DNA of 56,860 bases, from assembly GCA_903881565.1 (NCBI GenBank), contig CAIRTR010000085.1, positions 1 through 56,860 on the forward strand, read 5' to 3'. The notes under the pieces are model-generated. The model searched no databases, was not told the origin of the DNA, and was given only the letters and a program-made list of their open reading frames with translations. Position numbers and translations under genes: made by a program. Shown one piece after another: positions 27,233 through 36,142 of the stretch; the stretch's first letter is position 1; each line of letters opens with the position of its first letter. This DNA comes from Oligoflexia bacterium. Its GTDB lineage: Bacteria > Bdellovibrionota > UBA1018.

Positions 27233-30200
27233 ACCTTTCTTAAACGATCCGTAGAATCTTTTTCAAACCCTACCAGTTTGACCCCATCCAATTCTTTGAG
27301 AATCTCCAGACACTTAGCCGCGCCTTCAAGACCGGCAGGACCGGCGAGTGCCGCTTCATGAAAACTGCGGGCAAATCGACCTGAAGGCTCAGAACCCATC
27401 GCTCGCATGCCTTCTCCCGACGTTGTCCCGCCCGTCCCTTGAGAACATACGGCAAGACCCACTTTTACTTCTAGCGTATCAGCGGCCTCTTTCGCCGCTT
27501 TTTCAAAACTCAGTTTTGCTTTTGCAAAAAGCCGATAATAAGCAAGCAATTCTCCGCGATTAATGAGCGCAGGTAAAAAACCGTCTTTTAAATGCAGGGC
27601 CTGTGTAAAGCCATAATTTGCTTCAGCGGCGGCGGCCCAATCTTCTTCACCTTCTGCCGAGAGCGTCATAGCGGCGCGATTGTTCAAAGCCGAAACACTT
27701 TTAGGCGCTAAAGCCAGCGCCCGCTCATAAGCGATTCGCCCCAGGATCGGTTTGCCTTGCCCCCAAAGCAAGTTTCCGTAGTCAACCCACGCTTCACCCT
27801 CCTCAGGGTTTTTGAGAAGCCGTTCACGCGTTTTTTCAAAGGCCGGCGCCAAGCCCATCGTTCCACCATCCGGAGCGATCCCTGCTATTCGAAACCGCCC
27901 GCGAACGCCTTGTGCACGCCCGAGTGCCCCAACACCCGCAACGGTTGTGATTCGAGCGTCCGCAAGGCCATCCGCAATTTCGGGAAGGGCGGGGCTCAAA
28001 ATTTCTGAAGCCGCGGCCTTTGAATAAGCCTCAGCCCAGGTCGAAAAAGCCTTGGCACGAAGAGGGACACTGAGCGCTTCTAAATTCTTTTTAAACTGAG
28101 CTTGAAACACGGCCAAATCGGTCCCGGGACTCACCGTGGCAGGAGGAGGAATTCGGTCAATCTCGTCTGCAAAGCTATAGGCCCATACCCCTAGGCGATG
28201 AAGTCCTGCAATGCCCCAAGGACCGCCAACTTCGACGGCGGCCGCATAAGCTTTCGTGAGAGGCTCCAAGAACCACATCCGCTGATCAAGCGCTTTTTTC
28301 AATTGAGTTTCGGGTAGCTGCAAACTTTCAAAATGGGCTTCACTCTCCATCATTTCAGCCAGGCGAAAACGCGCATACCCCACAAAAGGCGAGAAGGACT
28401 CGACCTTGCCTTTTTGTCCTGAACTGCTCGAAGTCACGAGTCCCGCCGCTTTTTTATACATCCCTTTGGCTTGAACGGTTTCCCCGGACTTCAACAAAAG
28501 ATCTCCTAACCGAGAAGCACACTCGGCATCGATTTCAGCAGGTCCCGTCAGACAAAACTTAAAAAGCCGATTGGCTTCGCTCTCTTTTTCGGACCGAGTG
28601 TAGGAGCGCGCAAGCGCGAGCGCCACCGACCAGCGAAGGGGAGATTTTGGATGAATCGTGAGAAAGGCTTCCCGGGTTAATTGCGATTTAGCGATTTCCC
28701 CTTCACCCTCAAAAACGCGTGCGGCCGTCTCCAAAGATTCAGGAGTCCCGCCTTCTCGCCCCAGCTTTTCAAAGAGTCTCGCAGCCGTAAGCATCGCCCC
28801 AGTGATGAACCATCCCGTTGCGGAATTTCGAATCGCTTCAAGCGCCTTGGGACTTTTTGGAAAACGCTTCAGCCACTCCCCACTGACTCGCTCCGTATCT
28901 GAAGCCAGTGCCGCTTTTTGAAAACTCAACAAGGCATTGGCAAAAGTTTTTTCCGAGACATCTCGCGCTACGGTTTCAAGAGCCAAGGCCTCATAACCCC
29001 TCGCGGCCTCCGCAAAATCCTTACCACGCTCCTGTTTTGCAATGAGCCCAATCTTGAGCCTCTGTCCCAAATCCGCTAGAAACAGCTTCAGTTTTCCGGC
29101 CGCGTTTTGTTGATCGTTGGCCAGGATTGCCGCATTTTCACCCAGCTCCTTCACGGCCAGCTTGAGTCCCTCTACATTGCTACGGACTGGGTCCGAATCC
29201 ACCGCCATCGACGCAACCGTTGGGACTTGGTCCGAATAAATCTGAAGCCACAAACGAGCTGCAATGAGGGCCTGGTTAGATTTGGGTGTCCGATCCACAA
29301 TCGCTTTAAGTCTTTTGACCGCCTCTTTTTGAGAGCCGGGATAGCCTGCCAACACTTGCGCGGCCTTCAAAGCAGAGTCTCTCCCTTCTGCGGTATCTCC
29401 CAACGAAGTCTGAAGGGTATCGGTGGCTTCTACGAATTGTTTTTCCAGATCAGACGGGTCAGTGGCTTTGCTCTCGGTTTTACCCTGTTTTTGAATCGCA
29501 TCCGCAAGACTTGCCGTCCAAAGTGCCGCCGCTTCCTTGGCATAGCGCTCGTCTCTTGAATCTACCACTTTACGATAAATATCCGACGCCTCGGACAACT
29601 TCCCGAGGTCGCGTTTCACCTCGGCAAGATACATCTGAATCTCAGGAGTTTCCTTGCGGCTGTCTTCAGTTGATAGAAAAACACCTAAGTAAGCCGAATA
29701 ATACGCCTCACTGACGATTAAGGCCTCACGATTGGATTTTCTTCGATACTCGTCGTGATGCTCCGTCGCAGTCCTCCGAACCATGGCCCGAAGATTCTGC
29801 GCAGCCGTCAACGTCTCGGTATCGCCACTTTTTGGTATAGTCAGTTTCTGAAGTCGCGTCAGCGCGTCGTTATGTCGACCTCTTCTCAAATCCAAATCGA
29901 TGAGCTTCACCACGACGCGAAAAGCAGAGTCGCTTCCGGGATGGGTCTTTAAGAGCGTTTCATATACTTCCGTGGCCTTTTCAGGCTGTACATTGCGCTC
30001 GTACTGTCTGCCGAGTCGCTCCAGAAGTTTTGGAAAAAAGGTTTTATCCCCTGAGGTCGTATTAAAATAGGCCAGCGCGTCTTGAACTTTTCCATCTTCA
30101 GTCATAAAGACCGCCATGTCCCGCAGCGCTTCTTCTTTCAGAGACAGAAACTTCTCTCCCCCTTTGGTCGCGATTTCGACCGCTTCTTTAAGGGCAAGCA

Positions 30201-30933
30201 CGGCACGATCGGGCTGGCGCATCCGATAAAACACCCAAGCCAGTTTATGCAAAATCCTGGGTTTCTGCTCAGGATTAGCGCCCTTGGCTGCAGCCTCAAA
30301 AAGTGATTTTGCTTTTTGAAACTCCCCTGCCTGAAAGGCAGAATCTCCTAACTCGCGATAAGCATCCGAGACATAGACACTCTGGGGGAATTTTTGGATC
30401 AAATATTCAAAATACCGAAGACTTTCCTCGCGAGCCCCCAGCTCTGCCGAGTTATAGGCTAGAAAATAGTAAACCTGATCCAGTCGCTCATAGGCGATCC
30501 CCAGAGCCAGGATTTCCTTGCAAGCCTTGATTCCCGCTCCCAGATAGAACCTTGAATGAGAACGATCAATCGTTGGGCTTTCCTGGCCCTTCTCGAGTCG
30601 TTTCTCGTGCGCTCGCCCCTCAAGAAGAAACTCCGCCCGATATCCCTCTAAATCAAGCTCAGCTAACCTTAGATACAAATCCGCCCTTCGATTCTCTGGA
30701 GCCCGCCTGCCCAGGGCAATTCGAATTTGGGTGATCTCTTGTCCGCGAAGCTCCCGGATTTTCGCTTCTTCTGAAGATTCAGCGCTTCGGATTTCGGAAT
30801 CAGAGTAGGCAACAGCAATTGCCGCAGGCCCGGACCAAGCTAAAGTAACAGGGGCCGCTAATCCCAGAAAAAAAATTACACACACGAAAGCCCGTGCTCC
30901 CAACACTTTGGTCGCCTTCTTACTCACGTGCAC
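27208..30933 (-). CDS. Large secreted TPR protein (GltD/AgmU-like candidate)
   Basis: Signal-peptide-like N-terminus and many TPR-like units (YFLAYNSAELGAREESLRYFEYLIQKFPQSVYVSDAYRELGDSAFQAGEFQKAKSLFEAA; ALALAPKSVSALNNRAAM). Confidence 0.85.
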   Translation of the reverse strand: MHVSKKATKVLGARAFVCVIFFLGLAAPVTLAWSGPAAIAVAYSDSEIRSAESSEEAKIRELRGQEITQIRIALGRRAPENRRADLYLRLAELDLEGYRAEFLLEGRAHEKRLEKGQESPTIDRSHSRFYLGAGIKACKEILALGIAYERLDQVYYFLAYNSAELGAREESLRYFEYLIQKFPQSVYVSDAYRELGDSAFQAGEFQKAKSLFEAAAKGANPEQKPRILHKLAWVFYRMRQPDRAVLALKEAVEIATKGGEKFLSLKEEALRDMAVFMTEDGKVQDALAYFNTTSGDKTFFPKLLERLGRQYERNVQPEKATEVYETLLKTHPGSDSAFRVVVKLIDLDLRRGRHNDALTRLQKLTIPKSGDTETLTAAQNLRAMVRRTATEHHDEYRRKSNREALIVSEAYYSAYLGVFLSTEDSRKETPEIQMYLAEVKRDLGKLSEASDIYRKVVDSRDERYAKEAAALWTASLADAIQKQGKTESKATDPSDLEKQFVEATDTLQTSLGDTAEGRDSALKAAQVLAGYPGSQKEAVKRLKAIVDRTPKSNQALIAARLWLQIYSDQVPTVASMAVDSDPVRSNVEGLKLAVKELGENAAILANDQQNAAGKLKLFLADLGQRLKIGLIAKQERGKDFAEAARGYEALALETVARDVSEKTFANALLSFQKAALASDTERVSGEWLKRFPKSPKALEAIRNSATGWFITGAMLTAARLFEKLGREGGTPESLETAARVFEGEGEIAKSQLTREAFLTIHPKSPLRWSVALALARSYTRSEKESEANRLFKFCLTGPAEIDAECASRLGDLLLKSGETVQAKGMYKKAAGLVTSSSSGQKGKVESFSPFVGYARFRLAEMMESEAHFESLQLPETQLKKALDQRMWFLEPLTKAYAAAVEVGGPWGIAGLHRLGVWAYSFADEIDRIPPPATVSPGTDLAVFQAQFKKNLEALSVPLRAKAFSTWAEAYSKAAASEILSPALPEIADGLADARITTVAGVGALGRAQGVRGRFRIAGIAPDGGTMGLAPAFEKTRERLLKNPEEGEAWVDYGNLLWGQGKPILGRIAYERALALAPKSVSALNNRAAMTLSAEGEEDWAAAAEANYGFTQALHLKDGFLPALINRGELLAYYRLFAKAKLSFEKAAKEAADTLEVKVGLAVCSQGTGGTTSGEGMRAMGSEPSGRFARSFHEAALAGPAGLEGAAKCLEILKELDGVKLVGFEKDSTDRLRKVCGVWKDK

Positions 30934-32515
30934 TCACCTTTTTGCCTCGTCCGTCGGGCGTGTCGCGACACTCTGATTCAAGACCAAAAACATAGTCCCC
31001 GAGTTCGTCATTCCAGAATTCGCCATTAAAAGACCAATAATACTGATAATTTTTTCGACTCGGCCGCTCGTTACCTCGGGCCCGTTCCAGCGCTGAAGGC
31101 CGCTTATTCATGAGCCGCTCCTTGGCATGCTTGAGCATCTCAAGCTTGATGAAGGCCATCTTCTCAAAATTAGAAATCAAAGCCGCATGGGTTTCGATCA
31201 TCCCATTTTTCACGAATCCGCCCCCTAAAACACGAAGCGACTCTCCTCGCCAATCCAAAACCTGATTCAAGAAACCCGCAAAGCCTTTCCCCGACGTAAA
31301 ACTCACACCTTTAAGCATCGCTGAAAACTGCTCGACGGCCTGCCGCTCGGAGCGAACGTCTTTTTCAGCCTTTACCAGCCCCTGAAAATAGGGACTCCGC
31401 ACAAAGCCATTGATCATTTGATGGGTTTCATTTGAAGAATAGAGGGACTCACCTAACGCCTTTTTACCGAGTTCAAAAAAAGCACCGAGATCAGCGGATT
31501 GATTTTCGACAAACTCTTTTACAACTTCTCCCACATGAGAATATTGCGCATTGTACTCATTAATAACCTGGTTCGCGTCGTCATAAAGGCAAAGACTTAA
31601 GAAGGTTTGAGCTCTTAAGACGTCCACTTCAGAATTGAAAACGAACTTGAGCGCAGGACTTTTATACGAAACCAGCTTTCCTAAGGTGCGATTATATTCC
31701 TGCCGGCCAAAAGAGTTCCAGGCCTGCTCAAAAAGGATGTCTGGCCACACGAAGCTCGCCTTGGGAATTCGATCATAGGTCCGGTCGGCATCATCAAAAC
31801 GATCCATCTGATAAAGCGTACGGGCTTCGCCTGCTAGGCAGCGATTTTTAAGATCGTCATATTCACGAAAACGCGCTTCGGTTTTTGCTTCCCGCCCGGC
31901 ACGCGCTTGGCACGCTCTAAAATCCGCAAGCGCCAATGCGTCTTTACCCAAAATCGCATGCGCCGAGCCCCGAAGTTGCAAGGCAAAGGGCCACAAAGGG
32001 GTGGTTTCATTCATGCCTGAAAAGTACTTTACGGCGGCATCGGATTTTCGGGTCAAGAGCGCGTCCTTCCCTAAAGAGAAGAGATAAGCGCTTTTATTGA
32101 TGGAGTCATAGTCCTGATACTTGGTGTGACGAATGAGATAGGGTCTGATCAGTTCGCCGCCTAGGCTTAGGAGCAGTGATTCTGTTTCAGTTAAGACACG
32201 CCGAATTGCGGAGGGTTCCCCGCTTTGAAGCGTTTTGATAAAGAAGTAAGAAGCAGCGTTCGGAAGCCCCGCCTTCACTAAACTCAGCGTGATCCAAGAA
32301 TAGGCCGTATGAACGACTTTTGAATCACTGGGGGCATGTTCTGCTGCTGCAAAAGCATAACGGGCCGCCTTAAAGTACTGCCCCGACTCAAAGAGCTTTT
32401 GTGAATCATGCAAATATGAAGTCGAATCGGGCTCTTCAGCAATTGCAGTCGTCGAAACAAAGACAACTAAAGCCGCAAACCGAGCCCAAGACCGAAACGG
32501 TAATTGGAAAACCAC
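30920..32515 (-). CDS. Secreted TPR-like protein (GltE-like candidate)
   Basis: GTG start with signal peptide RFAALVVFVSTTAIAEE; QKLFESGQYFKAARYAFAAAEHAPSDSKVVHTAYSW and similar helical repeats. Confidence 0.75.
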   Translation of the reverse strand: MVFQLPFRSWARFAALVVFVSTTAIAEEPDSTSYLHDSQKLFESGQYFKAARYAFAAAEHAPSDSKVVHTAYSWITLSLVKAGLPNAASYFFIKTLQSGEPSAIRRVLTETESLLLSLGGELIRPYLIRHTKYQDYDSINKSAYLFSLGKDALLTRKSDAAVKYFSGMNETTPLWPFALQLRGSAHAILGKDALALADFRACQARAGREAKTEARFREYDDLKNRCLAGEARTLYQMDRFDDADRTYDRIPKASFVWPDILFEQAWNSFGRQEYNRTLGKLVSYKSPALKFVFNSEVDVLRAQTFLSLCLYDDANQVINEYNAQYSHVGEVVKEFVENQSADLGAFFELGKKALGESLYSSNETHQMINGFVRSPYFQGLVKAEKDVRSERQAVEQFSAMLKGVSFTSGKGFAGFLNQVLDWRGESLRVLGGGFVKNGMIETHAALISNFEKMAFIKLEMLKHAKERLMNKRPSALERARGNERPSRKNYQYYWSFNGEFWNDELGDYVFGLESECRDTPDGRGKKVSARE

Positions 32516-33195
32516 GCATTCTCCCCCGTCGTGCCGTAAATCGGCGCGCTATAATAAGCTCCCATGACATCCAAACGAACTGTCCACATTTGCGAAATAT
32601 GATATTGATGTCCTGTGGCTGCAAAAAAGGAAAACAACTTCTGATCCGCAAAACCTGACGCCGCCGAAGTCCCCTCGATCCTAGAATTCAACGTTCCCGC
32701 ACCCCCGGCAAAATACCAATCAAAATAAAGAATGGAGTTAAAGACATTGATCTTCGCATACCAAGGGACCCAATGAATAAGTCCACCCATCTCAGATCGT
32801 ATCTCTCGTACCACCGAAAGCGCGTTAGGTGCCGCCTGCGCAAAAGCTTTGAAAGTATTATTTTCAGAGTTCATTACGCCCACGAAAAAGGCTTCAATTC
32901 CGAGTTCTTCGGTAAAGTAGTAGGCGACTCGCGGATCAATGTGAAAGGTCATTCGGTAGGGATCAGAAAGTCCCGGCCCTCCCATCACACTCAAGAGCAA
33001 GTGGTCTGATTTTGAATAACGCCGGTTTTGTAAAACATAAACCTGCTTATCCGTATCAAGCCAATTGAAGTTATATTCATCGGAAGCTTGCGCCGCTTGC
33101 GCCCAGCTGAAGGCTACGAGAAGAAGCCACAGCAGTGCGATTGCAACACCCGCTATCTGAAACCCCCATCCATGGTAATTTCCGTTGCTTTTCAT
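32467..33195 (-). CDS. Predicted outer-membrane beta-barrel protein
   Basis: N-terminal signal region, alternating strands, C-terminal NAWFSNYRFGLGLGLRL barrel-like ending. Confidence 0.7.
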   Translation of the reverse strand: MKSNGNYHGWGFQIAGVAIALLWLLLVAFSWAQAAQASDEYNFNWLDTDKQVYVLQNRRYSKSDHLLLSVMGGPGLSDPYRMTFHIDPRVAYYFTEELGIEAFFVGVMNSENNTFKAFAQAAPNALSVVREIRSEMGGLIHWVPWYAKINVFNSILYFDWYFAGGAGTLNSRIEGTSAASGFADQKLFSFFAATGHQYHISQMWTVRLDVMGAYYSAPIYGTTGENAWFSNYRFGLGLGLRL

Positions 33196-33199
33196 GATC

Positions 33200-36142
33200 T
33201 TAATTTAGTGTATCAACGGGTCCTTTGGGACAGCAACCGAAAAACGGGCATTTTTCACATCGAGCGCTGTATTTTGGAATTCCAGGGACGCCGCTGGCAA
33301 TTTCAGAGGCAAGAGCATTGAGATTCTGCCAAGATTTTGACGCTTCTTCAGTTTCTATCTTGTATTCATGGACCTCAGCACCAGAAATGTTCACGATCCA
33401 AGCTTCAACGTGAGGAGGATTCACTTGCTGCGCCGTTAATCTTGATACGGCGTCAACATAGAGTGCCATCTGGGTTTGATAGTTGGCCCTGAGGTCCTCG
33501 ATTTTCGCAGGGCGAGAGGTAATCTTGAAATCAATGACCTGCGCCCTGTCTCCCTCAAGCACTAACCGATCCATCGCGCCCACCAGAGCCTGCCCGCCAC
33601 TCATCGGAATTTCGAAAGCAAGCTCCGCCCACACCCTGCGCTCGGGTCTAGATTCAGGCAACATCAGTCGAGAGTTCATGGCCCACTCCCTAATCCGTTT
33701 TGAATTCACGCGATATTTTCCGGCTAAAACTTCCAAATCATCGAGCCTTGCCCAATCCCCTCGCTCAAGCGCCTGATGAACTTCGGTCCCCACTTCAACT
33801 TGCGTCATGGCCCCGCCGCCCACTCGTTTGAATTTTGGAGCGGCGGCGTCGTCATCACTTTGTAATTCGGGTATCTCTGTAGGTCCTTCCGCAGGAATCA
33901 CCACCGGCTGATGCGCCGGAGTGACTGGCCTCACATAGGTCCACTCATAAGCTCTGGGACAACGAGCAAGAAGGTTCCATTCGGAAACGCTGTGACGGGA
34001 TCTGATCTGTGCCGGGCTCTCATGATTTTTTGCGATCAAATAACCTTGCGCAGGACCCAAAAGTTTCGAGGGCCCGCGCGAAGCTGAAACGCGCCGTGTT
34101 TGCACCAACGCTCCCCGTTTAAAGACCTGGGATGAATCCAGCCAGGCTCTCCACCAATCTTCTTGATAGGTTTTTCCCTTTTCTTCAAGCTCGGTGATTT
34201 TTTCGGGCTTTGGGATCGCCTCACAAACCATGATCAGCCGCTCTTGAGGCCGGGTGAGCGCGACATAGAATAGCCGTTTACTTTCGGCAAGCTCCTTTTC
34301 ATTTTCGAGCTGTTTCCACTTATTATCGACTGGATTTTTGCGATCGCGCTCCCCCTCGGGAGTTCGAGAAGCGAGATGCGCGCCTTGATTACGATCCCAA
34401 TACAAAAGTGGCGCATCCGCCCCGCGCGTTTTTTTCCCGAAGTCGACCAAAATGACATGAGGAAACTCAAGTCCCTTGGCCCCATGCAGAGTCATCACGA
34501 TGAGCTGACCTTGATTGCGCGGGGGAGGTAAATCCTGTGCTCTCCTACCCTCTTTGATCGCCAGAGAAATCTCCCGAACCACTCCCGAAAAATCCACTCC
34601 AGACGAAGAAAGCTCTTCGACTCTATGCCACAGCCCCAGGTACGAGACTCCAAGCTCCTGCTCCGCCTCGGGAGTTACCAAAAACGCGGCACTTAACACT
34701 TCCGCCGGTCGCACGCTTTTCTTCAACAGCGGCGCCAAGGCCCGCGCGATCGGATAATCAGACCCTATAAAAGCAGCCCAAAACGCATTTTTCCCAAGAC
34801 TCACCCACTCATCAATCTGCGCATCGGGAATCCCCACCCAAGGGGCCCGTAAAAAGCTGACGGCCGAAACCGACAAATCCTGCAGTTCCCACCACCTGAG
34901 CAAAGCCACCATTTCGCGTACCCGCGGTTCATCCCAAAAAAATCCGCCGCTGCCTACGACCACGGGAACGCCTGCGGAAATCAGAGACTGAAGCCAACGT
35001 TCATTACCGCGAATTCGGCGCATGAGAATGGCCATGTCCTCAAGCGGAACCCCTTTTTCACGCTCCGCCAGAATCCAAGAGGCCAGCTCCGCCGGGTCTT
35101 CAACATCAAGGCGCAAAACACTGGGGGTATCATTGGGCGGCCGCCTGGGAACCAAGGCCTCAAAGGCCACCGGAGAGTTCTCAAAAGTCTGCGCACACAA
35201 TTCATTCACAAAATGAATGATTCCGGGTCGACTTCTAAAATTCCAAGTCAACGAATGCTTGCCCGGGAGTTTGGAACAAAACTCTTCAAACACCGCAACG
35301 TCCGCGTCTCTAAACCGATAAATCGATTGTTTGGGATCTCCAACCACACAGAGATTTGAAAAATCTGGTTTCACAAATCTTGTAACAATCTGCGCCTGCA
35401 CCGGATTGGTGTCCTGAAACTCGTCAACCAAGATCAAATCAAACCGTTTCTGAAAAACCCTCGCGATCTCGGGGTGCGAGAGAACGCGAGAAGCCCCCTT
35501 TTCAAGGTCATCAAAGTCAATTGCGCCTTGCCGCATCTTCTTTTGCTCGTAACGAGCCAATACAAAGTCAAAAACCCGATTCAGCGCGAGGCTTCCGGGA
35601 TCCGAGAGCTTTGCCAAGCCCTCACCCGCCCCAAAATGTGCGAGGCGCTTCAAGCGATCCAAGAGATCCACGAGCGACGCGACGCTCTCTCTGAAAAGCA
35701 AAAGATCCAAAGCGCCAGATAACTCCTCAGGCAAACCATCTGCCCATAAGGCTTCGACCGATTGTTCCCAGAGCATTTTTGATTCAAGCTCCGAAAGCAC
35801 TCTCTCTTCACCATCTTTGCCTGCTGATCTTGGAAACTCGCGCAAAACCGCGCCGCAAAATCCATGAATCGTCATGACCCAATGAGATTCCAAAGGTCGT
35901 AGGGGTTTGAACCTGCCCAACACTTGGGTGAGCTTCACTCTTAAATCACTCGCCGAGCGCTCCGTAAAACTAATCGCTGCAAATCTTGCCTCTGGGTTGC
36001 GCTCCAAAAGAGCCTCGCACTTTGCAACGAGCGTCGTCGTTTTACCAGAGCCCGCGCCGGCCAAAACCGCCATCCCGCGCCCCCAGGATTCTACGACGGC
36101 ACGCTGTTCAACAGACAGGCGAGACAAGGTTTCGCTACTCAC
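33200..36142 (-). CDS. addA: AddA-type UvrD/RecB-like helicase-nuclease
   Basis: SVEQRAVVESWGRGMAVLAGAGSGKTTTL, DLILVDEFQDTNPVQ, VVGDPKQSIYRFR, VMTLHGAKGLEFPHVILVDF; nuclease GAMDRLVLEGDRAQVIDFKI...QMALYVDA; GTG at 36142 overlaps the addB stop. Confidence 0.87.
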   Translation of the reverse strand: MSSETLSRLSVEQRAVVESWGRGMAVLAGAGSGKTTTLVAKCEALLERNPEARFAAISFTERSASDLRVKLTQVLGRFKPLRPLESHWVMTIHGFCGAVLREFPRSAGKDGEERVLSELESKMLWEQSVEALWADGLPEELSGALDLLLFRESVASLVDLLDRLKRLAHFGAGEGLAKLSDPGSLALNRVFDFVLARYEQKKMRQGAIDFDDLEKGASRVLSHPEIARVFQKRFDLILVDEFQDTNPVQAQIVTRFVKPDFSNLCVVGDPKQSIYRFRDADVAVFEEFCSKLPGKHSLTWNFRSRPGIIHFVNELCAQTFENSPVAFEALVPRRPPNDTPSVLRLDVEDPAELASWILAEREKGVPLEDMAILMRRIRGNERWLQSLISAGVPVVVGSGGFFWDEPRVREMVALLRWWELQDLSVSAVSFLRAPWVGIPDAQIDEWVSLGKNAFWAAFIGSDYPIARALAPLLKKSVRPAEVLSAAFLVTPEAEQELGVSYLGLWHRVEELSSSGVDFSGVVREISLAIKEGRRAQDLPPPRNQGQLIVMTLHGAKGLEFPHVILVDFGKKTRGADAPLLYWDRNQGAHLASRTPEGERDRKNPVDNKWKQLENEKELAESKRLFYVALTRPQERLIMVCEAIPKPEKITELEEKGKTYQEDWWRAWLDSSQVFKRGALVQTRRVSASRGPSKLLGPAQGYLIAKNHESPAQIRSRHSVSEWNLLARCPRAYEWTYVRPVTPAHQPVVIPAEGPTEIPELQSDDDAAAPKFKRVGGGAMTQVEVGTEVHQALERGDWARLDDLEVLAGKYRVNSKRIREWAMNSRLMLPESRPERRVWAELAFEIPMSGGQALVGAMDRLVLEGDRAQVIDFKITSRPAKIEDLRANYQTQMALYVDAVSRLTAQQVNPPHVEAWIVNISGAEVHEYKIETEEASKSWQNLNALASEIASGVPGIPKYSARCEKCPFFGCCPKGPVDTLN

